Source of the DNA: Bacillota bacterium
GTDB taxonomy: Bacteria; Bacillota; Bacilli; Paenibacillales; Paenibacillaceae
Assembly (NCBI GenBank): GCA_023460795.1
Contig: JAEWPC010000058.1
Location: 62,001-126,000 of the forward strand
Direction of reading: 5' to 3'
Length of the DNA stretch: 64,000 nucleotides
A model generated the notes under the pieces. The model did not search any database, had not been told where the DNA came from, and saw nothing but the letters and a program-made list of their open reading frames with translations. The first letter of the stretch is position 1. Every line of letters begins with the position of its first letter. A program made the translations under genes and the position numbers. Below, in pieces: positions 16,915 to 25,966 of the stretch.

Positions 16915-18008
16915 CTCCCCCTTTTACGGCGCACAAGGGCTATCATCCATAGCATCAGCGGGTAGACGATCGTAAGGATCAGTCCGATACGCCCGAACGT
17001 TTCGATAATCTCGTACATATGAAGAATGCTTCGCGGCAGCATGGCCATGACATACACGGTTGGCAGAAGGAAGAAAGAGAACATTTTGTGATCTCTCAGA
17101 CGAAACAACTTGCTTGCTTCCTTGATCGTAAAAAAATAGCTGGAGAACAAGGTCGTGAATACGGCGGTTACCCATACGGCAAGAAATGCGGCATCGAGCC
17201 TCTCGAGTATGTTCGCCGGCAGCGAAGTTCCTTTGGCCAGCTCAAGCGTCGGCCAGAGCAGATTTTTGATCTCTTCCGATCCGAATACGCCGACCGTCGC
17301 CGCGACGATCGTCACGTACAGTCCTCCGGCAATCAGCATTCCCCAGGCGCTTGCCGTCAGCGCCTTCTCCGGGCGGCGCATCGCCGGAATGACCATCGTC
17401 ATGATGAACGAGCCTTGGAATAGCGCCGTGATCGTTAATAGACCTCCCCACAATTCCTGCCTGGCCCACGACACGTTACCCCACATCGGTTGAAGGTTAA
17501 GGCCATCGGCATTTTTCAAGGAAAGGGCGACGATCAATAGAGCGGGAAAAAGAAGCAGCGGAAAGTAAAAATGGTGAATGTACGCGAACGTAGTCACCGA
17601 GTTTCTCGTCGCCAACGCCGCAAGCAGCAGCATGACGATGACCGTCACCTCGAGCGGAGTGCGCGTGAGTACCGAAGTAATGACGACTTCGCCGAATTCT
17701 CTGGCCGTTAACGCGCTCAATATCGCGAAGTAAGCGATGAGCAGCGCGCTGCCCATCCGTCCTAGCCACTTGCCGATGATGTCTTCGCTGTACTGGGTAA
17801 TCGATTTGTTCGGAAACCGCATGCCGAGAATCGAGATGACCGCAAGTCCGACGAATGCGAGCAGCACGCTGACCGCCGTTACGAGCGGCGCGCCGGACTC
17901 CGCGGCACGAACGGCGAACAAGGGCAAAGCCAGGACGCCGACGCCGATGATCGTACTGACGAGTATCGCTGCGCTTTGGATGGCGGTAATCTGCCGTTCG
18001 TCCTTCAT
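16911..18008 (-). CDS. gerAB: Spore germination permease, GerAB family
   Basis: A 365-residue protein with about ten membrane helices, of the APC-superfamily GerAB type. The N-terminus (ITAIQSAAILVSTIIGVGVLALP) has the unwound helix-1 glycine motif seen in amino-acid permeases. This subunit holds the germinant-binding pocket in GerA receptors. The genes A, B and C overlap by 4 bp each (ATGA), a single transcript in the order gerA-gerB-gerC. Confidence 0.93.
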   Translation of the reverse strand: MKDERQITAIQSAAILVSTIIGVGVLALPLFAVRAAESGAPLVTAVSVLLAFVGLAVISILGMRFPNKSITQYSEDIIGKWLGRMGSALLIAYFAILSALTAREFGEVVITSVLTRTPLEVTVIVMLLLAALATRNSVTTFAYIHHFYFPLLLFPALLIVALSLKNADGLNLQPMWGNVSWARQELWGGLLTITALFQGSFIMTMVIPAMRRPEKALTASAWGMLIAGGLYVTIVAATVGVFGSEEIKNLLWPTLELAKGTSLPANILERLDAAFLAVWVTAVFTTLFSSYFFTIKEASKLFRLRDHKMFSFFLLPTVYVMAMLPRSILHMYEIIETFGRIGLILTIVYPLMLWMIALVRRKRGS

Positions 18009-19651
18009 TCTTCTGCGTCCTTTCGCTCTTCCTTGAACTTCAGTGGATTCAGCGGGCTGCCCTTGGAATCGGCCAGTTCATCGGCAGACTGGCTGCTTAT
18101 CCTCGTGTGATCTTGCGGAAATAAGAACGACGGCCTTTTCCTCATCAAAGAGAACGGTAAGCGAACGACCGTGTCCTTCATCCCCTCGAAGCTGCCCGGA
18201 ACGAGCGGGGACATGTACGGCACTCCGAACGACTTCAATGAAAGGATGTGGTTCGCGATGACGATCAACCCGATCATCACGCCGTACAGCCCGAATATTC
18301 CCGCCATAATGATAAGCGGGAACCGGAGCAGGCGCAGCGCAAGCGCGGCATTGTATGCCGGCGTCGCGAAAGAACCGATCGTCGTAAGCGCGATAATGAC
18401 GACGGTAATCGGACTCGCGAAGCCGGCGGATACCGCCGCTTGGCCTACGACGAGTACCCCGACGATGGACAACGCGCCGCCGACTTGCTGCGGCAACCGG
18501 ATCGTCGCTTCGCGCAGCACTTCCATCGAGATTTCGATGACGAGCACCTCGATGATCGCCGGGAACGGTACGCCTGCTCTACCGCCGGCGACCGCAACCG
18601 CGAACTCCGTCGGAATCAGCTCCGGATTGAACGAGATGATCGCCACGTACAACGAAGGAAAGACGAGCGAGAACATCAGCGCGATTAACCGAGCCAGGCG
18701 CAGGGCGCTCATGAGAAGGAACCGTTCCGTGAAATCCTCAACGGTCTGATAGAACTGATTGAACACGGTCGGAACGACGAGCGCCATCGGCGAACCGTCG
18801 ACCATGATCGCGACTCTACCCTCCAACAAGTTGGCGGCCACCTTATCCGGACGTTCCATATATTGAACCTGCGGAAAAGGAGAGTAGTGATTATCCTCGA
18901 TGAATTGCTCGAGATAGCCCGAGTCGAGCACCGCGTCGATATCGATCTTGGATAACCGTTTATCCACCTCGGCAACCAGATCGGGATTCGTGATTCCCTC
19001 CATGTAGCAGACGGCTACCTTGGACTTCGTTCTTCTTCCGATTTCCATCGTTCGAATACGCAGATCGCTCGTCTGCAGCCGGTATCTGAGCAAGGAAATG
19101 TTCGTCCCGAGCAGCTCGATGAACCCTTCCCGAGGGCCGCGAATGACTTGCTCGGTCGCCGGCGTATCGATCGAACGCTTGTCGATATTGCGAGTATCGA
19201 TCAGGAACGCATCATATAGACCGTCAACGATGACGACAGTGTTGCCCTGAAGGATGGCATTCACGAGCGTTTCTAAATGCCGCTCCAGCTTGCAGGCGCT
19301 ATGATAGATCGCATCATTCAGAAGCACTTCGGTCAACTGGCCGAGCTCGAATTCTTTGCCTTCAAGATGCGAAGGCACGTACATGAACGGTTTCAGAATG
19401 TCTTTGTTGATCAGCGCTTGATCTACCATGTTCGCGTAATAGCACATGACCGCCGGATACCGCCCGAAGACGTGAAACCGGCGCATGACGAAATCGCTGT
19501 TCATTCCAAGTAAATCTTTGAAAAATCGTTCGGACGACGAAAGTTCGTTCCCGAGCAATTTGTCCCCGGAATGCACAAGCGCCTGCTCAAGCGTTTGATC
19601 TTGAACGTCAGCGGAAGCTGTCTTCCTCGGTTTTCTAGGTCTTCTCAGCAT
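18005..19651 (-). CDS. gerAA: Spore germination protein, GerAA family
   Basis: A 548-residue A-subunit: a hydrophilic N-terminal half (about 1-290) and four to five membrane helices in about 295-500 (starting RLARLIALMFSLVFPSLYVAIISF). Conserved pieces are visible: DGSPMALVVPTVF, EVLREATIRLPQQ and SFGVPYMSP. GerAA subunits oligomerise into an ion channel that opens on germinant binding. The GTGGTGAT site precedes the ATG. It is the first gene of the operon; a forespore (sigma-G) promoter would be expected upstream but none is convincing. Confidence 0.94.
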   Translation of the reverse strand: MLRRPRKPRKTASADVQDQTLEQALVHSGDKLLGNELSSSERFFKDLLGMNSDFVMRRFHVFGRYPAVMCYYANMVDQALINKDILKPFMYVPSHLEGKEFELGQLTEVLLNDAIYHSACKLERHLETLVNAILQGNTVVIVDGLYDAFLIDTRNIDKRSIDTPATEQVIRGPREGFIELLGTNISLLRYRLQTSDLRIRTMEIGRRTKSKVAVCYMEGITNPDLVAEVDKRLSKIDIDAVLDSGYLEQFIEDNHYSPFPQVQYMERPDKVAANLLEGRVAIMVDGSPMALVVPTVFNQFYQTVEDFTERFLLMSALRLARLIALMFSLVFPSLYVAIISFNPELIPTEFAVAVAGGRAGVPFPAIIEVLVIEISMEVLREATIRLPQQVGGALSIVGVLVVGQAAVSAGFASPITVVIIALTTIGSFATPAYNAALALRLLRFPLIIMAGIFGLYGVMIGLIVIANHILSLKSFGVPYMSPLVPGSFEGMKDTVVRLPFSLMRKRPSFLFPQDHTRISSQSADELADSKGSPLNPLKFKEERKDAEE

Positions 19652-19730
19652 CGGATCACCACCCGGGTATAACGCTTCGGTGGTTTATTATTTGGCAATC
19701 GCTCTACAATTAACCATCCGATACATAAGA

Positions 19731-19760
19731 AAGCCGACCAGACATATCTCTGGTCGGCTT
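19731..19760 (-). terminator. Rho-independent terminator of the AlkZ-related gene
   Basis: Twelve-base-pair stem (19731-19742, 19749-19760; AAGCCGACCAGA arm) with a 6-base loop, in the 14 bp after the stop at 19774 and with a TTTCTTATG run on the minus strand. Confidence 0.8.
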
Positions 19761-19773
19761 CTCTTCTTTAGCG

Positions 19774-20454
19774 CTATAGTCTAAGCAGCTTCACGAAAGA
19801 CTTCATCGTTGCCTCGCTGCATCTTGCCTGCAGCCAATCTTGAATATGGCGCTCGGCGACGCCGCGATCCGTCGGGCTCGCCTCTATCCGATGAGTGCCC
19901 ATCCAATGCTCGGCGGTTTCGAACGACGTGCTGTTCCAGCCGTTCTTGTCGCCGTTATCGTTCAGGCGTTGCTTCACCCCTGAGACGACGATGTCCATGC
20001 CGGCTTGCAGCTCCGTGATCGCTAGATCGTACCCTTTCTTCTGCTCCGTGGCGGATAATCCGCTAAGCTTCCGCAAGGCGCGCGTTTCGATGCCCGGATT
20101 CTCTTCGATGAGCCGGTACAGATCTTTCGCGGTTGTCGAGATCAATCCGTCTGCATAGCGCTGAAGGGCGCCGGCGGTATGCCCGATGACGGCCCTCATG
20201 GCAGGCACGAGTTCGCTTGAGATCAAGATCGATTTCTTCTTGAGGAACTTCCCGTATGCCGCCACGCCGTCCGCCGGGAATCGCGCCCGCCACAGCCAAG
20301 GATCTCGTTCGGATTCCGTATACCAATCGGCTTTGTTCGTGAGACTTTCCAAGGAAGGATAATCCGGGTATAGCGGCGATAACGGCAGAATGCCGATTTC
20401 CTTAATCGCTTCTATCGCATCTTCGTAACGCTCGATCTTAATGGCCGTTTGCAT
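19774..20454 (-). CDS. AlkZ-related protein
   Basis: A 226-residue soluble protein. Features of the winged-helix DNA-glycosylase-like AlkZ relatives are seen: a tryptophan-rich strand (PWLWRARFPADGVAAYGKFLKKKSI), a helix-turn-helix-like segment (GIETRALRKLSGL, residues about 118-130) and TSFETAEHWMG later. In full AlkZ a QxQ or QxD active motif is present; none is obvious here, so glycosylase activity is uncertain. It stands alone with a terminator. Confidence 0.55.
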   Translation of the reverse strand: MQTAIKIERYEDAIEAIKEIGILPLSPLYPDYPSLESLTNKADWYTESERDPWLWRARFPADGVAAYGKFLKKKSILISSELVPAMRAVIGHTAGALQRYADGLISTTAKDLYRLIEENPGIETRALRKLSGLSATEQKKGYDLAITELQAGMDIVVSGVKQRLNDNGDKNGWNSTSFETAEHWMGTHRIEASPTDRGVAERHIQDWLQARCSEATMKSFVKLLRL

Positions 20455-20516
20455 CGACTTAACTCCTTCACGTTTTCGGTTTACATAATAATTGTTACGA
20501 ATACAAGTGAGGACGT

Positions 20517-20831
20517 TTATTTAACCTCATTAATTTTTTCTTCGACTGATCGCAGCTTTTGTTCCATCGTACCGACCTTATCGCGCCGATCATCGATCGT
20601 GAGCGACGTCGACACTCTCATGGCGCCGTTCTCGAACGGCACTTCGTGCATGCGTCTGACGATCGCGATGAGATTATCCAGATCGCCCTCGATGATCGTG
20701 CTCATCGGCGTCAGCTCGTATTTGACCCTTCCTCCCTCTTGCTCGAGCACCCGGTGCACCGCCGCTACATATTCGCCGACGCTTGTCGATCCCGTCCCCA
20801 GGGGGACGATCGTCAATTGAACGATAGCCAA
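20517..20831 (-). CDS. MTH1187/YqgV-family thiamine-binding protein
   Basis: A 104-residue single-domain protein with the ferredoxin-like thiamine-binding fold of this family (AIVQLTIVPLGTGSTSVGEYV, YELTPMSTIIEGDLD). It probably binds thiamine or a related pyrimidine in the cytoplasm. The start is taken as TTG at 20831, because GGAGGAGG lies 8 bp upstream. An in-frame ATG at 20849 overlaps that ribosome site and would add six acidic residues not seen in the family. It is 27 bp downstream of the toroid-like protein gene, so the two are probably co-transcribed. Confidence 0.85.
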   Translation of the reverse strand: MAIVQLTIVPLGTGSTSVGEYVAAVHRVLEQEGGRVKYELTPMSTIIEGDLDNLIAIVRRMHEVPFENGAMRVSTSLTIDDRRDKVGTMEQKLRSVEEKINEVK

Positions 20832-20858
20832 CTCAAATTCCTCCTCCATTCATCCGAT

Positions 20859-21749
20859 TCATAGCTTCTCATAGGATCTGAGCGTCTTGAGCCGTTCGAC
20901 CGTCAACCAGCCGCTCCATTCGGATTCCGCGCCGGCGCCGACAGCCGGCCAACTGATCGTCCAGCCGCCGTCTTCCAGCTGCTGATCGAGGATGGCGTCC
21001 AAATGAACGTTCAGCTCGTCCGTTGTCACGAATTTGCCCGCATAGCTCCCGCGCGCCGGCGCCCAATCCAGCACCTTCTGCACGTAACCTTGCGCGTTCG
21101 GATCGCGTTCGATCATTCCCGGTTGTTGCAGCCATTCGTCAACTACCGCATAATGACGGCTCGCACGGCTTTGATCGGGTGTATGACGCAGAAACTCGAC
21201 CCATTGAATACCGTCATGATAGCCGTCAGGTCTAGCTTCTTCCATATACCGCCATAGATAATCGAGACACCTCTTAAACCATGCCTCCTCGACAATCGCG
21301 ACATTCGCCTTCTGTTTGTAGAGCAAGCCGATAATCGTACCCGTCGGATTGATCGAAGGAACATCATCCCGTTCGACCATCCACCATGGAGCGTGCGGGT
21401 ATTCGAGTGCGCTGCGGAACACGAGCGGGAATCCGCCGTCCGGCAACGTTATCGCGCGTAAATAGCGTAAGATCCCATCCATGATCTCCGGATCGAAAGC
21501 GCCGATCTCGTCCATGATGTGCAAAGCCATCTCCGTCGGAACGGGCTGACTCTGCGGGCAGCGGATATCCGGCTCGAGCGCGTTGCCGAATCCGCCATCG
21601 GCGTTCTGATAGGCGCGCAATACATCCAGCACCGCCTGCTTGGAGCCGCCCTCGAAATGATACTCGAACCTTCTGCGATCCAACAATCTGCCGTTCTTAT
21701 AGAGGAACGACTTCGCGAGCTCCAACACGTTCGCACCGTTGTGCATCAT
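20859..21749 (-). CDS. Alpha/alpha-toroid protein, prenyltransferase-like
   Basis: A 296-residue protein with repeats of the prenyltransferase/squalene-cyclase type: QNADGGFGNALEPD, LPDGGFPLVF and LEDGGWTISWP, each at the start of an inner helix. No catalytic DxDD motif or zinc ligand set is seen, so a terpene-cyclase or prenyltransferase activity is not supported, and the toroid may only bind a ligand or polysaccharide. Its start overlaps the end of the WYL regulator by 4 bp (minus strand), so it is in the same operon as its likely regulator. Confidence 0.6.
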   Translation of the reverse strand: MMHNGANVLELAKSFLYKNGRLLDRRRFEYHFEGGSKQAVLDVLRAYQNADGGFGNALEPDIRCPQSQPVPTEMALHIMDEIGAFDPEIMDGILRYLRAITLPDGGFPLVFRSALEYPHAPWWMVERDDVPSINPTGTIIGLLYKQKANVAIVEEAWFKRCLDYLWRYMEEARPDGYHDGIQWVEFLRHTPDQSRASRHYAVVDEWLQQPGMIERDPNAQGYVQKVLDWAPARGSYAGKFVTTDELNVHLDAILDQQLEDGGWTISWPAVGAGAESEWSGWLTVERLKTLRSYEKL

Positions 21750-22696
21750 CTTTCAGCCTCCTGATATCTTTCAAGCGTCTGGTTCGCCATACCGGCAATC
21801 TCTTGGCGCAGCCTAGCAGGCTCAATGACCTCCGCGTCTATCCCTAATCCGTAGAAAAATCGCAACGCCCATTTCCACTCCGAGAGAGGCAATTGTATAT
21901 CGAGGTACCACGAATCGTCCGAAATCTGCTTTACGCTGTCGCCGATATGGATGTCTTGCTCCGCCAGCAGCGCTCCTCGGTACGTCAGCTTGGCCACGAT
22001 TCGCGTACGCTGCTCGTCCGAAGCCGTCACTGGTTTATTCGCTCCTGCATCGCTGCTCGATTCCTTGGGCGCTTCGGCCTCCTCCAACGAGTCGAATCGA
22101 TCGATGCGGAACGTCCGCTGCTCGCCATGCGTCGCCGAATACGCTTCGCAGTACCAATACCCGTGGGCGGCATAGATTTTGCGCGGATGCAGCAGCAGCG
22201 AACGGCGGTGATTCTCGGAACGGTACATCACCTTAACCCATGCAGACTCTGCAGTGAAAGCCAGCAAAGCGGCCAGGTGCGGCGTCTTCACGATCCGCTC
22301 GGGCACGGCCAGCTCCACGCGGTCCAGCATCGGCAGGGCTTGCTTCAGCGTCGTCTCCGGCAGAACGGCTTTAATCTTGTCCAAGGCCGTCCATCTCGCG
22401 TGCTTGAACGGAGTATCGGCCAGCTTCGCCAGACTGTGCAGCGCGAACAACACGGCCAGCGCCTCGCTGGCGTCAAGCTGCAGCGGCGGCAGCTGAAACC
22501 CTTCCATAAGCCGGAAGCCGCCCGACGGTCCCGATGTCGCGTATAGAGGAATGCCCATCTCGGATAACGCCTGCATGTCGCGCAGAATCGTCCGCTTATT
22601 CACTTCGAACTTGTCCGCGAGCCGCTGAGCGGTTTCCGGTCTATGCTGCAGCGCGATTAATATGGCCATCAATCGATCCGACCGTCTCAATGCCAT
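21746..22696 (-). CDS. HTH-WYL transcriptional regulator
   Basis: A 316-residue YafY/DeoR-type regulator: a winged helix-turn-helix at about 5-60 (TAQRLADKFEVNKRTILRDMQAL), a linker, and a WYL domain (about 130-225) with the sequence variant GYWYCEAY and the basic strand RTFRIDRFDSLE. The C-terminal WCX region ends at 316. It is the upstream gene of the toroid protein and probably controls it. WYL domains bind oligonucleotides or other negatively charged ligands. Confidence 0.88.
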   Translation of the reverse strand: MALRRSDRLMAILIALQHRPETAQRLADKFEVNKRTILRDMQALSEMGIPLYATSGPSGGFRLMEGFQLPPLQLDASEALAVLFALHSLAKLADTPFKHARWTALDKIKAVLPETTLKQALPMLDRVELAVPERIVKTPHLAALLAFTAESAWVKVMYRSENHRRSLLLHPRKIYAAHGYWYCEAYSATHGEQRTFRIDRFDSLEEAEAPKESSSDAGANKPVTASDEQRTRIVAKLTYRGALLAEQDIHIGDSVKQISDDSWYLDIQLPLSEWKWALRFFYGLGIDAEVIEPARLRQEIAGMANQTLERYQEAER

Positions 22697-22837
22697 TTCC
22701 CTCCAGTCACAAACCCATTATAGCACCCGATTGGTGACAAGAAGCATGTCATCGATTTTCCCCCCACGATAAAAAACTCGCCCTCAGCCATCTTGCGATG
22801 ACCGAAGTGCGAGTTCTTATCCAATGAATATCGGCGA

Positions 22838-23596
22838 TTACAAGTTCATGCCCCCGGATGCCTCGATTCGCTGCCCGTTAATCCAGCCGAGCTCGTCGGT
22901 GCAGAGAGACGCCACGACGCCTCCGATGTCTTCGGGCTCTCCGACGCGTCCGAGCGCGATCAAGGAACCGATATGCTTGCGTCCTTCCTCGTTGACGTTC
23001 AAACCGTTGAAGTCGGTCGCGATCGCGCCCGGCGCCACCGCGTTCACGCGGATGCCTCTTGGCCCCAGCTCCTTCGCCATATACTTCGTCAGCACCTCGA
23101 TCGCGCCTTTCATCGCCGCGTACGCGCCGTAACCGGCGATCGAGAACCGCGTCAACCCCGTAGATAGATTAATGATGGCTCCATGGTCGTTCATATGCGG
23201 CACAAGCTTCTGCGTGAGGAAAAAGACGCCTTTAAAGTGGATGTTCATAAGACTATCGAACTGTTCCTCCGTCGTGTTCGCGATCGGAGTATTGAGGCCG
23301 ATGCCGGCATTGTTGACAAGAAAGTCGATGCGTTCCGCGTTCCACTTCGTCCGAAGCAGCTCGGTTAGTCCCAAGACGAAAGAGTCGAACGAGGATGCGT
23401 CGCCCGCGTTGAGGTACAACGCCGCTGCCTTGCCGCCATTGCGTTCGATTTCTCCGACGACAACCTCGGCTTGCTCTTTCTGCGATACATACGTCAGGAT
23501 AACGTCGATGCCTTTGCGTGATAAGGCCAGCGCGGCGTCTCTTCCTAATCCGCGGCTGCCGCCCGTAACGAGTGCGATTTTCGTAGCTTTGTTCAT
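22838..23596 (-). CDS. SDR-family NAD(P)-dependent oxidoreductase
   Basis: A 252-residue short-chain dehydrogenase: nucleotide motif TGGSRGLG (residues about 10-17), NNAGIG, a catalytic Ser (LSTGL) and the YAAMK active-site pair, then the classical APGAI segment. Substrate unknown. The ATG at 23596 has AAGGAGAGAG 4 bp upstream; longer frames have no site. It faces a MerR gene across a 116-bp interval with a MerR-style promoter, so it is probably switched by that regulator. Confidence 0.9.
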   Translation of the reverse strand: MNKATKIALVTGGSRGLGRDAALALSRKGIDVILTYVSQKEQAEVVVGEIERNGGKAAALYLNAGDASSFDSFVLGLTELLRTKWNAERIDFLVNNAGIGLNTPIANTTEEQFDSLMNIHFKGVFFLTQKLVPHMNDHGAIINLSTGLTRFSIAGYGAYAAMKGAIEVLTKYMAKELGPRGIRVNAVAPGAIATDFNGLNVNEEGRKHIGSLIALGRVGEPEDIGGVVASLCTDELGWINGQRIEASGGMNL

Positions 23597-23650
23597 GGAT
23601 CTCTCTCCTTCATTTTCGCATTGCTTTTCATGTCGTCGTGACATAAGCTA

Positions 23651-23681
23651 ATGCTAAACGTTAGAGTTTTATCGAAGTCAA
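23651..23681 (-). promoter_or_regulatory. MerR-type promoter of the SDR gene
   Basis: On the minus strand TTGACT (-35, 23676-23681) and TAGCAT (-10, 23651-23656) are separated by 19 bp, the lengthened spacer that MerR proteins untwist. The spacer contains ACTCTAAC, half of the operator seen intact at 24096-24113, opposite a degenerate TTCGATA half. Confidence 0.65.
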
Positions 23682-23712
23682 GCGTATATCGAAAAAAATT
23701 TCGGAGGTCACT

Positions 23713-24096
23713 ATGTACACGATTAACGAAGTCGCTCAGAAGTGCGATCTGTCGGCGCATACGCTGCGTTTCTACGATAAGGAAGGCCTTCTCCCGTTCG
23801 TCTCGAGGACGCCGTCCGGCATCCGCTCGTTCTCGGAGCGGGATCTCGAGCTGATTAAGCTCATCTGCTGCTTGAAGAACACCGGCATGCCGATCAAAGA
23901 GATCAAGCGTTACATCGACATGGTCATGGAAGGCGCGGTAACCGTAGAGACGCGGCGCCAGATGATGGTGGACCATCGCAAGGAAGTGCTTCGGCAGATC
24001 GACGAGCTGAAGAAGAACGTGAACTTGATCGATCTGAAAATCGCCTTCTACGACACCCACCATGATGCGAAGTATGCCGCTCATAACAACCATTAG
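23713..24096 (+). CDS. MerR-family transcriptional regulator
   Basis: A 127-residue protein: an N-terminal MerR helix-turn-helix (TINEVAQKCDLSAHTLRFYDKEGLL), then a wing with PFVSRTPSGIRSF, and a coiled-coil dimerisation helix (QIDELKKNVNLIDLKIAFYD). No Cys sensor residues of the metal-sensing type occur at the C-terminus; two Cys lie at the helix (CDLS, LICCLK). AdhR/NmlR-like aldehyde or thiol-stress regulators look similar. It is divergent from the SDR gene, its probable target. Confidence 0.92.
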   Translation: MYTINEVAQKCDLSAHTLRFYDKEGLLPFVSRTPSGIRSFSERDLELIKLICCLKNTGMPIKEIKRYIDMVMEGAVTVETRRQMMVDHRKEVLRQIDELKKNVNLIDLKIAFYDTHHDAKYAAHNNH

Positions 24097-24113
24097 TTAG
24101 AGTACACTCTAAC
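24096..24113. promoter_or_regulatory. Perfect MerR-type operator at the 3' end of merR
   Basis: GTTAGAGT-AC-ACTCTAAC: 8-bp arms with a 2-base centre, which begins in the last base of the stop codon. The arms match the CTTAGAGT..ACTCTAAG boxes of AdhR/NmlR-type regulators. No -35/-10 pair with a long spacer surrounds it, so its role is unclear. Confidence 0.6.
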
Positions 24114-24127
24114 CGATTCGCACGAAA

Positions 24128-24179
24128 AAAGTCCGTATTCCGAGACTGCCAGACTTGGCGGTCTTAGAATACGGACTTT
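24128..24179. terminator. Bidirectional terminator between merR and cysI
   Basis: Thirteen-base-pair outer stem AAAGTCCGTATTC/GAATACGGACTTT (24128-24140, 24167-24179) enclosing a smaller GACTGCC/GGCGGTC hairpin, with A-run on the left and T-run on the right. Confidence 0.85.
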
Positions 24180-24202
24180 GCTTTATGGCCTATCGATCGA
24201 GA

Positions 24203-25927
24203 TTAAGCATGGAAATTCGTTCCATCGGTCGTCTCTTTCACGTAACCGGCGCGGATCGTGAAGTCGCCGAAGTGTTCGCCCGGACTGCGCTCCTTCGCGA
24301 AGCGCGCCAGGATCGGACGCAGCGAATCGAGAATTTCGGCTTCTCCGATGTTCTCCTTGTACAGTTTGTTCAAGCGTTCGCCGCGGAAGCCGCCGCCAAG
24401 ATACATGTTGTACTTGCCGGGAGCTTTGCCGATGAACGCGAGCTCGGCCAGCATCGGTCTCGCGCAGCCGTTCGGACAGCCGGTCATGCGGACGACGATA
24501 TCTTCTTCGTGCAAGCCGACTTCCTTCAGCATCGGTTCTACCTTCTCGATAAGCGAAGGTAAGTAGCGCTCCGATTCGGCCATCGCCAGTCCGCACGTCG
24601 GCAACGCGACGCATGCCATCGAATTGCGGCGAAGCGCCGTATAATAGCTGCCGTCGGTCATTCCGTACTTATGAAGAAGCTCCTCAAGCTTCTTTTTCTT
24701 CTGGGTGCTGACGTTGCCGATGATCAAGTTCTGGTTCGGCGTCAGGCGGAAATCGCTAATGTGCAGCTTCGCGATCTCGCGCAAGCCCGTGAACAGCTGC
24801 AAGCCTTCTTCGTCCTTAATACGTCCGTTCTGGATGTACAGCGTATAGTGCCATTTGCCGTTGCTGCCTTTTACCCAGCCATAACGGTCGCCGTTATGGT
24901 CGAACGAGTATGGCTTTGCTTCATCGAGCTTCCAGCCAAGGCGATTGGTTAGTTCGTCCTTCAACCATTCGAGGCCGCGGTCGTCGATCGTGTACTTGAA
25001 TCGAGCGTGCTTGCGGACGGCGCGGTCGCCGTAATCGCGCTGGATCGTAACGATTTTCTCGGCGACGTCGATGACCTGCTCCGGTCTGCAGAAGCCGATC
25101 GACTTCGCGATTTGCGGATACGTCTTCGGATCGCCGTGGGACATGCCCATGCCGCCGCCTACGATGACGTTAAATCCTTGAAGCTTGTTCTCGTTATCCA
25201 CGATCGCGATGAGACCGAGATCTTGGGAGAATACGTCCACGTCGTTGGACGGCGGAACCGCAATGCCGATCTTGAACTTACGCGGCAAGTAAACCAAGCC
25301 GTAGATCGGCTCTTGCTCCACGCCTTCTTGGCTGTCCGCGACTTTCTCCCCGTCGAGCCAAATCTCGTGATAAGCTCTCGTCTGCGGATCCAGATGTTGG
25401 CTGATCTTGGTCGCCCAATCGTACACTTGCTCATGCAATTCCGACTGATACGGATTCGGGTTGCACATGACGTTACGGTTAACGTCGCCGCAAGCCGCAA
25501 GCGTACTCAGCATCGCATCGTTCACTTCGCGGATCGTCTTTTTCAAATTCCATTTAATAACCCCGTGCAGCTGGAACGACTGGCGCGTCGTCAAGCGGAT
25601 CGTGTTGCCGCCGTACTTCTGGGCGACGCTGTCCATCGCGAGCCATTGCTCGGACGTCACGACGCCGCCTGCCGCGCGAACGCGAAGCATGAATTGATAC
25701 GCAGGCTCGAGCTTCTGCTTGTTCCGTTCATTGCGCAGGTCGCGGTCGTCCTGCATATAGCTGCCGTGGAACTTCATGAGCCGGTTCTCATCTTCCGTAA
25801 TCGAACCGGTAATCGGATCTTTAAGCGCCTCTTCAAGGTTGCCCCGCAAATAGTTCGTTCGGCGTTTAATTTCCTCTACGTCGCTATGCGGAGCGCTATT
25901 CGTCGATAGTAAATGATTGTTTGACAT
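24203..25927 (-). CDS. cysI: Sulfite reductase (NADPH) hemoprotein beta subunit
   Basis: A 574-residue siroheme/[4Fe-4S] enzyme. The cluster cysteines are Cys439 and Cys445 (in CVALPTCGLA) and Cys484 and Cys488 (TGCPNGCARP), matching the E. coli CysI spacing. The basic siroheme-binding region ACGDVNRNVMC is near 155. Together with CysJ it reduces sulfite to sulfide in assimilation. It is 39 bp downstream of cysJ in one operon, ending at a bidirectional terminator. Full length and no damage. Confidence 0.96.
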   Translation of the reverse strand: MSNNHLLSTNSAPHSDVEEIKRRTNYLRGNLEEALKDPITGSITEDENRLMKFHGSYMQDDRDLRNERNKQKLEPAYQFMLRVRAAGGVVTSEQWLAMDSVAQKYGGNTIRLTTRQSFQLHGVIKWNLKKTIREVNDAMLSTLAACGDVNRNVMCNPNPYQSELHEQVYDWATKISQHLDPQTRAYHEIWLDGEKVADSQEGVEQEPIYGLVYLPRKFKIGIAVPPSNDVDVFSQDLGLIAIVDNENKLQGFNVIVGGGMGMSHGDPKTYPQIAKSIGFCRPEQVIDVAEKIVTIQRDYGDRAVRKHARFKYTIDDRGLEWLKDELTNRLGWKLDEAKPYSFDHNGDRYGWVKGSNGKWHYTLYIQNGRIKDEEGLQLFTGLREIAKLHISDFRLTPNQNLIIGNVSTQKKKKLEELLHKYGMTDGSYYTALRRNSMACVALPTCGLAMAESERYLPSLIEKVEPMLKEVGLHEEDIVVRMTGCPNGCARPMLAELAFIGKAPGKYNMYLGGGFRGERLNKLYKENIGEAEILDSLRPILARFAKERSPGEHFGDFTIRAGYVKETTDGTNFHA

Positions 25928-25966
25928 CGTTAATCCCTTTCTCCTCTCGCAAGCCTGGAACTCGCC

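Noticed and set aside
19652..19730. Sigma-G promoter before the ger operon
   Set aside because: An AATAATA-like -10 is present, but no matching -35 at the right distance; not reported as a feature.
25007..25909. 300-residue open frame opposite cysI
   Set aside because: It lies wholly antisense to a full-length, well-conserved cysI and shows only the composition expected from a high-GC shadow; no domain is recognisable. The same applies to long antisense frames over cysJ (26495-27457), nrdE (38291-39430), nosL (1142-1783) and the LTA-synthase gene (56085-56870).
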